Assembly (NCBI RefSeq): GCF_014649775.1
Contig: NZ_BMTR01000013.1
Span: 62,001-126,000, forward strand
Source of the DNA: Streptomyces longisporoflavus
GTDB taxonomy: Bacteria; Actinomycetota; Actinomycetes; Streptomycetales; Streptomycetaceae
Length of the DNA: 64,000 nucleotides
Reading direction: 5' to 3'
Under the pieces are notes generated by a model. The model was not told where the DNA came from. It was given only the letters and a program-made list of their open reading frames with translations, and did no database searches. The translations under genes were made by a program, and so were the position numbers. This document shows positions 57,733 to 64,000 of the stretch, one piece after another. The number at the start of each line of letters is the position of its first letter. Within the stretch, counting starts at the first letter, position 1.

Positions 57733-59004
57733 TCAGGGCGTCTGCCGGAGCGCGCGTGCGCCGATCAGCTCGTCGAGGCGCTCCGCCATCGCCACCGCGA
57801 ACCCCGCGTCGTTGATGTGCGCGTCCACCTCGTGCAGTCGTACGCCGCTGCCCCGCACCGCCGTCCGCAGCGCGCCGAGGCCGGCCTCGGCCGCCGCCGT
57901 GTCCCGGAACGGGCCGCCCTCGGCGTCCACCGCCGAGACCCCGCGCAGCGGCCAGAAGAACTCGACGGGGCCGCGCGCGGCGGCGAGCCGGTGGCCCAGG
58001 GTGGCGCCGAGCGCGGCCATCTCCTCGGCGGTCGTGCGCATCAGGGTGACCGTGGGGTTGTGGACGAGGAGGGTGCGCTCCCTGAAGCGCTGCGGAACCG
58101 TCGCTTCCGGGCCGAAGTTGACCATGTCGAGGGCGCCGGGAGCGACCACCTGCGGGATGCCCGCGCGGCCCGCGGCGGTGAGGCGTTCGGGGCCCGCCGA
58201 GAGGACGCCGCCGACCAGTTCGTCGGCGAGTTCGGTGGTCGTCAGGTCAAGTACGCCGTCCAGGAGGCCGTCCGACGCCAGCTTCTCCACCGCCCGGCCG
58301 CCCGAGCCCGTCGCGTGGAAGACGAGCACTTCGTAGCCGAGCTCGTCGAGCCGGGCGCGGGCCGCGTCGATCGCGGGCGTCGTCACGCCGAACATCGTCG
58401 CGGCGACCACCTTGCGGCCGCGCCCCGCGAGTTCGTCGTGGTTGCGTTCATAGCGCCGGGCCATGCCCGAGGCCGCCGCCGCCGCGTTGCCGAGGACCTG
58501 CCGGGAGACCGCGTTGATGCCGGAGATGTCCACGACGCTGTACATCAGGGTGATGTCGCTGCTCCCCACGTACGGCGATACGTCGCCGCCCGCCATCGTG
58601 CTGACCAGGACCTTCGGCACCCCGATCGGCAGCGCGCGCATCGCCTGCGCGGCGATCGACGAACCGCCGCTGCCCCCGGCGGCGAGCACCGCGTGCAGCT
58701 TGCCCCGCCGGTGCAGGTCGAGCACCACCTCGGTGACGCCGTCCGCCATCGCAGCCACGGCCGCGCCCCGTTCGCCCGCCGCACGCAGTTTCGCCAGGTC
58801 GTGCCCGGCGGCACGGGCCACGGCTTCGGCCGAGACGTCGGCGGACACGTCGGCGGCGGGGGACTGGGCAGGTGGCGGCAGTGGCGGCAGTATGCCGGTG
58901 TCGACGAGCAGGGTGTCGCTGCCGTACTCCCTGAGCCGCTCGCGCAGCCAGGCGTACTCCGCGCCTTTGGTGTCGAGCGTCCCGACCAGCACCACGGTCG
59001 CCAT
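57733..59004 (-). CDS. Tm-1-like ATP-binding domain protein (UPF0261)
   Basis: ATG at 59004 (MATVVLVGTLDTKGAEYAWLRERL) is preferred with GGGAG upstream. About 423 residues in two domains. The N-terminal half has the ATP-binding VLVGTLDTKG and an Rossmann-like DTGILPPLPP. The C-terminal half has AVLAAGGSGGSSIAAQAMRALPIGVPKVLVSTMAGGDVSPYVGSSDITLMYSVVDISGINAVSRQVLGNAA. It forms an operon with the PEP-hydrolase-like gene, as in many soil bacteria. The substrate and the role remain open. Confidence 0.88.
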   Translation of the reverse strand: MATVVLVGTLDTKGAEYAWLRERLREYGSDTLLVDTGILPPLPPPAQSPAADVSADVSAEAVARAAGHDLAKLRAAGERGAAVAAMADGVTEVVLDLHRRGKLHAVLAAGGSGGSSIAAQAMRALPIGVPKVLVSTMAGGDVSPYVGSSDITLMYSVVDISGINAVSRQVLGNAAAAASGMARRYERNHDELAGRGRKVVAATMFGVTTPAIDAARARLDELGYEVLVFHATGSGGRAVEKLASDGLLDGVLDLTTTELADELVGGVLSAGPERLTAAGRAGIPQVVAPGALDMVNFGPEATVPQRFRERTLLVHNPTVTLMRTTAEEMAALGATLGHRLAAARGPVEFFWPLRGVSAVDAEGGPFRDTAAAEAGLGALRTAVRGSGVRLHEVDAHINDAGFAVAMAERLDELIGARALRQTP

Positions 59005-59064
59005 GGCCCTCACACTCCCTCAAGTGATGGGTGGTGCTGCCCGATCCTGCTGCCGCCGCGGCGC

Positions 59065-59134
59065 GGAAGCAACGACCGGGGCGGGGCGCGGGGAAAAGCG
59101 GAAGCAACGACCGAGGCGGGGTGCGGGAGAAAAG
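59065..59134. repeat. two 35-bp tandem repeats upstream of the Tm-1-like gene
   Basis: Each unit starts GGAAGCAACGACC and ends with GGAAAAG or GAAAAG-like purines; about four bases differ. They lie between the Tm-1-like start and the terminator of terD. One copy may be a remnant of local slippage. Confidence 0.8.
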
Positions 59135-59158
59135 GGAAAACGGGGAGACGGCGAAACG

Positions 59159-59195
59159 CGAGGGCCCCCGGCGGAGATTCCGCCGGGGGCCCTCG
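59159..59195. terminator. terminator after terD
   Basis: Perfect 17-bp arms CGAGGGCCCCCGGCGGA and TCCGCCGGGGGCCCTCG enclose GAT. It lies 31 bp past the leftward terD stop. Confidence 0.9.
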
Positions 59196-59225
59196 TGAGT
59201 CGGCCTACGAACTGGCCGGTGAACC

Positions 59226-59801
59226 TCAGACGTTGACGCCGAAGTCCTGCGCGATGCCGACGAGACCGGACGCGTAGCCCTGGCCGACGGCGCGGAACTT
59301 CCACTCCGCACCGCTGCGGTACAGCTCGCCGAAGACCATGGCGGTCTCGGTGGCGGCGTCCTCGCTCAGGTCATAGCGGGCGATCTCGGTGCCGCCGGCC
59401 TGGTTGACGATGCGGATGAAGGCGTTCCGCACCTGGCCGAAGTTCTGCGAGCGGTTCTCGGCGTCGTAGATCGAGACCGGGAAGACGATCTTGTCGACGT
59501 CGGCCGGGAGACCGGCCAGGTTGACGTTGATCTGCTCGTCGTCGCCCTCGCCCTGGCCCGTGACGTTGTCACCGGTGTGCACGATGGTCTGGTCCGGCGT
59601 CGCCTTGTTGTTGAAGAAGACGAAGTGGCCGTCCGAGTAGACCTTGCCCTGCGGGTTCACCGCGATGGCCGAGGCGTCCAGGTCGAAGTCGGTGCCGGTG
59701 GTGGTGCGGACGTCCCAGCCGAGGCCCACGGTGACGGCGGTCAGGCCCGGAGCCTCCTTGGTGAGCGAGACGTTGCCACCCTTGGACAGGCTTACTGCCA
59801 T
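59226..59801 (-). CDS. terD: TerD-family stress protein
   Basis: ATG at 59801 (MAVSLSKGGNVSLTKE) matches the family start; a longer frame is a false extension. A 191-residue calcium-binding protein: LTAVTVGLGWDVRTTTGTDFDLDASAIAVNPQGKV, GDNVTGQGEGDDEQINVNLAGLPADVDKIVFPVSIYDAENRSQNFGQVRNAFIRIVN, and GELYRSGAEWKFRAVGQGYASGL. The acidic loops bind Ca2+. TerD proteins respond to tellurite, redox and DNA stress; Streptomyces have many. It is monocistronic here. Confidence 0.95.
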   Translation of the reverse strand: MAVSLSKGGNVSLTKEAPGLTAVTVGLGWDVRTTTGTDFDLDASAIAVNPQGKVYSDGHFVFFNNKATPDQTIVHTGDNVTGQGEGDDEQINVNLAGLPADVDKIVFPVSIYDAENRSQNFGQVRNAFIRIVNQAGGTEIARYDLSEDAATETAMVFGELYRSGAEWKFRAVGQGYASGLVGIAQDFGVNV

Positions 59802-60040
59802 TGTTGGGAGTCCCTTCCCTCGTTGCGTACGAACGGGCTTCGTACTGTGGACGAAGCTACCGTCACCCCTATGAACGTCGACCGGGGTCCCAGAGGTTCC
59901 AGGTCCTTTTACTTTCTTTGCCAACCTCTGACGTCACATACGCCACAGGAGTGGCGCGCCCCCGACGGACGGCCGACGCAAGCGCGGCACGCCGGAAATG
60001 CGGGTGACGTGGACCGGACAGACGCGGGACGATAGGACGC

Positions 60041-60469
60041 ATGTCCGGTCCCTATGTCATCCGCGGCTCCGTCTCCCTGCCCGAGGCCGAGCTCATGTGG
60101 CGCTTCTCCAGGTCCTCCGGGCCGGGCGGTCAGCACGTCAACACCAGCGACTCGCAGGTGGAGCTGCGATTCGACCTGGCCAACACCGAATCGCTGCCCC
60201 CGGTGTGGAAGGAGCGCGCCCTGGAGCGGCTCGCGAACCGGCTCGTCGGCGGCGTCGTCAGCGTCCGGGCCTCCGAGCACCGTTCCCAGTGGCGCAACCG
60301 CGAGATGGCGGCGACCCGCCTCGCCTCGCTGCTCGCCGAGGCCACCGCACCGCCCCCGCGCCCCCGCCGCGCCACGAAGATCCCCCGCGGGATCAACGAG
60401 CGGCGCCTGCGCGAGAAGAAGCAGCGCAGCCAGACCAAGCGCGGCAGGTCGGGCGAGGGCTGGGGCTGA
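60041..60469 (+). CDS. arfB: alternative ribosome-rescue factor B (ArfB/YaeJ)
   Basis: A 142-residue class I release-factor-like protein. The catalytic GGQ is in SSGPGGQHVNTSDSQVELRFDLAN. The basic C-terminal tail (RPRRATKIPRGINERRLREKKQRSQTKRGRSGEG) inserts into the empty mRNA channel of stalled ribosomes. It hydrolyses peptidyl-tRNA on ribosomes without a stop codon, backing up tmRNA. It is monocistronic. Confidence 0.94.
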   Translation: MSGPYVIRGSVSLPEAELMWRFSRSSGPGGQHVNTSDSQVELRFDLANTESLPPVWKERALERLANRLVGGVVSVRASEHRSQWRNREMAATRLASLLAEATAPPPRPRRATKIPRGINERRLREKKQRSQTKRGRSGEGWG

Positions 60470-60636
60470 GCCCGGTCACACGGGGCGACGGGCACGGCGG
60501 CCGCCCGCGCCCGTCCGCGGCCGTCTGAGGCGGTCTCCGCCGCGAACTGTGCGCCAGCAAAGTCCGCCGGACGGGAAAGCCGACGGGAAACTCGACGCGA
60601 AAAAGGTCCACTCACCGGTAATTTCGCGGACGGGCC

Positions 60637-61254
60637 TCAGCCCAGCTGTCGGTACTTCCCCTTGAAGTACGTCAGCGGACCGCCGTCGGCGCTCGGCAGA
60701 TCAGCCGAAAGTACTCGCCCGATGACGAGGGTGTGATCACCCGCTGTAACCGTCTGTTCGGTCCGGCACTCCAGCGTCGCGAGCGCGCCGCCGATCATCG
60801 GCGCCCCGGACGCCGCTCCCCGGGTGTAGGCGATGTCCTCGAAGAGCAGCCGGTCGCTGATCCTGCCCTTCATCGCGAACCGGCCCGCGATGTGCCGCTG
60901 GCTCTCGGCGAGCACGGAGACGCCCCACAGCGGCTGCTCGGCGAGCAGGTCGTCCATCCGGGAGCCCTCACGCAGGCTGACCAGCACGAGCGGCGGATCG
61001 AGCGATACGGAGAGAAAGGCCGTCGCGGTCATGCCCACGTCCTCGCCGACCGGCGCGTGCGGATCGTCCGCGTCCAGCGAGGGCTCGCAGGCGGTCACCA
61101 GGACCACACCCGCGGCGAGCCGGGACATGGCGGCGCGGAACTGTTCGTTGCTCACCCCCACAGGATGCCCGCCGGGGGACGGGGAAGCCGGGGAGGGTGG
61201 GGCGGGGAGAGTCGCGGGAGCGCCCTCATGGGATGTCTTCAGTACGGGAACCAC
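60637..61254 (-). CDS. flavin reductase-like domain protein
   Basis: A 205-residue protein with GTG start at 61254; GTG codons nearer SNEQFRAAMSRLA are also possible and may be truer. The FMN-binding split barrel is FRAAMSRLAAGVVLVTACEPS, VGMTATAFLSVSLDPPLVLVSLREGSRMDDLL, and GRFAMKGRISDRLLFEDIAY. It is a member of the HpaC/flavin-reductase family, supplying reduced flavin to monooxygenases or acting alone. No monooxygenase gene is nearby. Confidence 0.88.
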   Translation of the reverse strand: MVPVLKTSHEGAPATLPAPPSPASPSPGGHPVGVSNEQFRAAMSRLAAGVVLVTACEPSLDADDPHAPVGEDVGMTATAFLSVSLDPPLVLVSLREGSRMDDLLAEQPLWGVSVLAESQRHIAGRFAMKGRISDRLLFEDIAYTRGAASGAPMIGGALATLECRTEQTVTAGDHTLVIGRVLSADLPSADGGPLTYFKGKYRQLG

Positions 61255-61398
61255 GCCCCCGACGCTAGCCCGGCCCCTCCCCGCGCCACATCGGGCCGAC
61301 GGCCGAGGCCGGGCCTAGGTCCGAGGGCCGAGGAGGGCCCGGGCGCCTCGCGGGTCGTCCGGCGGGCAAGTGGACTGGACCAACGAAGGCTTCCCATC

Positions 61399-61414
61399 TG
61401 TGACTTGAGTCACA
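61399..61414. promoter_or_regulatory. perfect Crp-type site upstream of the diguanylate cyclase gene
   Basis: TGTGA, CTTGAG, TCACA is an exact TGTGA-N6-TCACA, the CRP consensus. The surrounding symmetry extends to 8-bp arms CTGTGACT/AGTCACAG. It lies 155 bp before the cyclase start. Streptomyces Crp recognises similar sites. Confidence 0.75.
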
Positions 61415-61429
61415 GGACCCATATTTTGT

Positions 61430-61442
61430 TGACCCTGTGTAC
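61430..61442. promoter_or_regulatory. BldD-box-like element upstream of the diguanylate cyclase gene
   Basis: TGACCCTGTGTAC matches the BldD consensus TNACNC(A/T)GNGTNA in all but the last base. It lies 127 bp before the start. BldD binds c-di-GMP and represses diguanylate cyclase genes of Streptomyces, so a site here would close a feedback loop. Confidence 0.65.
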
Positions 61443-61569
61443 CGGGCAAGCTGCTCGCTGTGATTCAGTGACGGTGGCAATCAGACACTGAGAGAACTCA
61501 GGTACTGAGAGAACACTAAGGGCGCTGCGAATCCTGGAGTTGCTGTCGAGGTCTCGGGGAGAGCGAGCA

Positions 61570-63243
61570 ATGGAGACCGAGTCGGAGCCGTACGTCCGTC
61601 TTGCGACCCTGCGGCAGCTGCATCAGGTGGTGGCGGATCTCAACACGGCCCGGAGCCTGGCGGACACGCTGCAGACCGTCGCCGACGGCGTGGTCAATGG
61701 CCTTGGCTATGAACTGGCGTGCGTCAATCTCGTGCGCCCGGACGGCGATCTCGTCGTCGCCGCCTTCGCGGGCAACACCGCCGCCGAGGCGCTCATCACC
61801 GGCCGCGTCGGCTCGCGTGAGGCCTGGGAGAAGCGGCTCGCCATGGGCGAGCCCTGGGGCGCCCTGAGGTTCATCTCGTACACCGAGGGCTGGGTCCTGG
61901 ACGAGGACGACGTCCCGCAGTGGTACACCGACGGCCCCGAGCCCCGGTTCGAGGACGAGTGGCACCCCGCCGACCGCCTCTTCGCGCCGATGTACGCGAC
62001 GGGCGCGTCCGGCGGCGAGCTGCTCGGCGTGATCTCCGTGGACCGGCCCCGCAACGGCCGCAGGCCCGGCGCCTGGGGCCGCGAGGCCCTCCAGATGTAC
62101 GCCTTCCAGGCCGCCATCGCGATCAGCAACGCCCGGCTCCGCGCCAACATGCAGCGCGCCCTGGTCCGCCTTGAGCGCGAGCAGCAGGCGCTGCGGGCCA
62201 GTGAGGAATCCTTCCGCCAGGCCTTCGAGTACGCCCCCTCCGGCATGGCCATCGCCGAGATGGGCGGCGACCAGCACGGCCGCATCCTGCGCACGAACGA
62301 CGCGCTGTGCCGCCTGCTCGGCCGCCCCGCCTCCGCGATGCGCCGCTACTCCTTCTCCGACCTGGTCCACCCCGAGGACATCGGCACGCTTCTGCGGACC
62401 TCCGCCGAGGGCGGCCGGGCCGAGCTGCGCCTCGCGCGGCGCGACGGGACGTACGTCTGGGTGTCCCTGCGCAACTCCGTCGTCGCGGACGCCGCGGACG
62501 GCCCGCGCTTCCTGCTCACCCACGTCGAGGACGTCGAGGAGCGCAAGCGCCGCGAGCTCCAGCTCGCCCACCGCGCCTCGCACGACGCCCTCACCGGCCT
62601 GCCGAACTCCGCCGAGCTGCGCTCCCGCCTCAGCGCCCGCCTCTGTCGCAGGCCGCACGCGGGCCAGCCGAGCGCGGTGGACTCCCTGGACGCGGCGTAC
62701 GACGGCGTGTACGGCGCCGACGGGCAGCACAGCTTCGACTACGGCTCGGACAACGCGCACAGCATGCAGCAGAGCGGCGAAGGCTTCGACCACCACGTGC
62801 ACACGGTCGCGCCGCCGGAAGGGCCGGGGGACGCGGACGACGGCACGAAGGGCCTCGCGGTGCTCTTCTGCGACCTCGACGGCTTCAAGTCGATCAACGA
62901 CCGCTTCGGGCACCACACGGGTGACGCGGTTCTCATCGAGGTGGCCAGGCGGCTGACCAGCGGCGTCCGCGACGGGGACACGGTCGCCAGGCTCGGCGGT
63001 GACGAATTCGTCGTCCTCGCCGACGGGCTCGGCCGCGCCGACGCGCAGGACCTCGCCGTGCGACTGCGCAACGCGATCATTCCGCCGATCAGGGTGGACG
63101 GCCGCGCGGTCCGGGTGGGTGCCAGTTTCGGCATCGGGTGGGCCCACTGCGGGATGTCGGCAGACGAGGTGCTGCACTCCGCTGACCAGCGGATGTACGT
63201 GGAGAAACGGTCCCGTGCCAAACAGCACAGGCGTGCCGGATGA
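61570..63243 (+). CDS. cdgB: GAF-PAS-GGDEF diguanylate cyclase (CdgB type)
   Basis: ATG at 61570 (METESEPYVRLATL). About 557 residues: GAF-like (residues 20-190), coiled coil (ALVRLEREQQALRASEES), PAS (210-330) and GGDEF (about 340-555). The active site RLGGDEF is intact. RDGD lies five residues before it, so the inhibitory I-site is present. An acidic/His-rich insertion of about 65 residues (DSLDAAYDGVYGADGQ, then SGEGFDHHVHTVAPP) splits the start of the GGDEF domain, which is unusual. It makes c-di-GMP, which controls development via BldD. Upstream lie Crp-like and BldD-like sites. The name follows the S. coelicolor CdgB architecture. Confidence 0.9.
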   Translation: METESEPYVRLATLRQLHQVVADLNTARSLADTLQTVADGVVNGLGYELACVNLVRPDGDLVVAAFAGNTAAEALITGRVGSREAWEKRLAMGEPWGALRFISYTEGWVLDEDDVPQWYTDGPEPRFEDEWHPADRLFAPMYATGASGGELLGVISVDRPRNGRRPGAWGREALQMYAFQAAIAISNARLRANMQRALVRLEREQQALRASEESFRQAFEYAPSGMAIAEMGGDQHGRILRTNDALCRLLGRPASAMRRYSFSDLVHPEDIGTLLRTSAEGGRAELRLARRDGTYVWVSLRNSVVADAADGPRFLLTHVEDVEERKRRELQLAHRASHDALTGLPNSAELRSRLSARLCRRPHAGQPSAVDSLDAAYDGVYGADGQHSFDYGSDNAHSMQQSGEGFDHHVHTVAPPEGPGDADDGTKGLAVLFCDLDGFKSINDRFGHHTGDAVLIEVARRLTSGVRDGDTVARLGGDEFVVLADGLGRADAQDLAVRLRNAIIPPIRVDGRAVRVGASFGIGWAHCGMSADEVLHSADQRMYVEKRSRAKQHRRAG

Positions 63244-63318
63244 GGCCAACGACACCCCGTGGGCTCACTCGAAGCGGGTAGGCTCCCCCGGTCAGCGATG
63301 TGAGGGAGTGACCTGGGA

Positions 63319-64000
63319 ATGACGCCCGGCAATAACGGCGAACACGCGCCGAACCCGCCGGAGGGCGAAGACGATCCGTTCGGCTATCTGTACGAAGACG
63401 GACGGGCGGCCGGCGCCACCCCGCCCAGCGGCGGGGGCGGCTACGGATACCCCGGTCCCCGGTCCTCGTACAACCACGTGCGCGCGGTCGGTGACCGTCG
63501 GCCCAACGCCTACGGCACGCAGGCCGCGCCCGCGTACGGCCAGCAGGTGCCGTCGCAGCAGCAGGCCTACGGCCAGCCGAACGCCCACTACGCCGCTCCG
63601 GAGACGCAGCCCGGCGGGGCGCCCACGACGCGCCAGGCCCCGGCGTCCCGTGGCTCCGGCGGCCGTGGCGGCGGCCCCAACACCAAGGGCCTCCTGATCG
63701 CCGCGATCGCGGTCGTCGCGGTCGTCGCCATCGGGATCGGTGCCGCGATGATCTTCGGCGGGGACGACGACAAGGGCAAGGACGCGACGGCGGGCGGCCG
63801 ACAGACGCAGGCCGAGACGGTCAAGCCCAGCGAGAAGCCGACGAAGAAGCCCGAGAAGCCGGCGGCCGACCTCCCGAAGACGGACGCGAAGGCCCTGAAG
63901 CTGGAGGGCGGCACGACCACGGCCTCGGACATAGAGGGCGCGGAGTCCGAGGGTGGTGTCTACGTCGGGGGATTCGACAAGGTCGGCGCCCAGGTCACGT
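63319..64000 (+). CDS. membrane protein with disordered head (cut by window end)
   Basis: An open frame from ATG 63319 to the window end, so the C-terminus is missing. After about 110 residues of Gly-Pro-Tyr-rich polar sequence (EGEDDPFGYLYEDGRAAG, GGGGYGYPGP, PNAYGTQAAPAYGQQ) comes one membrane helix (LLIAAIAVVAVVAIGIGAAMIFGG). Then a Lys-Glu-Pro linker (VKPSEKPTKKPEKPADL) and the beginning of an external domain (ALKLEGGTTTASDIEGAESEGG). A single-pass protein with its C-terminal part outside is expected. The domain cannot be named from the visible residues. Confidence 0.75.
   Translation, partial: MTPGNNGEHAPNPPEGEDDPFGYLYEDGRAAGATPPSGGGGYGYPGPRSSYNHVRAVGDRRPNAYGTQAAPAYGQQVPSQQQAYGQPNAHYAAPETQPGGAPTTRQAPASRGSGGRGGGPNTKGLLIAAIAVVAVVAIGIGAAMIFGGDDDKGKDATAGGRQTQAETVKPSEKPTKKPEKPAADLPKTDAKALKLEGGTTTASDIEGAESEGGVYVGGFDKVGAQVT

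Overview
The window is chromosomal DNA from a Streptomyces or very close relative. It has high GC, strong third-position GC bias, frequent GTG starts, and the common Streptomyces intergenic repeat at about 16.6 kb. Its genes follow a typical Streptomyces core order: mshA, gpmA, phoU/phoRP, carD, ispDF, cysS, rlmB, msiK, tRNA-Thr, hbpS-senSR, terD, arfB and a cdgB-type diguanylate cyclase. I see no insertion sequence, integrase, prophage, CRISPR array or large biosynthetic cluster.

Layout. 0-3.3 kb: the end of a HAD phosphatase gene, a paralogous kinase-HAD fusion, and an unrecognised two-helix membrane protein behind a palindrome; this is the least understood part. 3.3-5.9 kb: a DrrAB-type exporter divergent from a TetR gene with a perfect operator between them. 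6.0-9.0 kb: a second TetR gene divergent from a HelD-class RNA-polymerase ATPase. 9-14.9 kb: an ArsR/SRPBCC pair, a penicillin-binding protein, an imine-reductase-like enzyme with a GlxA-type regulator, and a VOC/AraC pair. 15-20.5 kb: an XRE regulator, an HBHA-like protein, DUF2516, a receiver-PP2C phosphatase, an NlpC/P60 hydrolase and a methyltransferase. 20.6-25.6 kb: mshA behind a sigma-R-like promoter, a TetR/DUF3159 pair sharing a palindrome, and gpmA. 25.7-31.3 kb: an MFS transporter, a tiny cysteine-rich peptide, and the phosphate regulators phoU and phoRP around a duplicated PHO box. 31.3-37.2 kb: a long, relatively AT-rich gap, then carD, ispD-ispF, an F420 oxidoreductase, cysS and rlmB. 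37.3-46.9 kb: a DoxX-type membrane protein, a sugar nucleotidyltransferase, msiK with a candidate DasR site, tRNA-Thr, and assorted oxidoreductases and transferases. 47-54.7 kb: a phytoene-desaturase-like enzyme, a pentapeptide protein, the three-component system HbpS-SenS-SenR, an ankyrin protein and a beta-propeller lipoprotein. 54.7-64 kb: an M1 peptidase, a PEP-hydrolase/Tm-1-like pair, terD, arfB, a flavin reductase, the c-di-GMP synthase behind Crp-like and BldD-like sites, and a membrane protein cut by the window end.

How it fits together. Much of the window is signalling and stress control: phosphate (PhoRP/PhoU), extracellular haem or redox (HbpS-SenSR), thiol stress (mshA), sugar uptake (MsiK), c-di-GMP (CdgB type) and several local regulator/target pairs. 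The most interesting signals are non-coding: operator-grade palindromes beside local regulators, the duplicated PHO box, a perfect Crp-type 16-mer beside a BldD-like box, and small tandem repeats of 15-18 bp that lengthen protein linkers without breaking frame.
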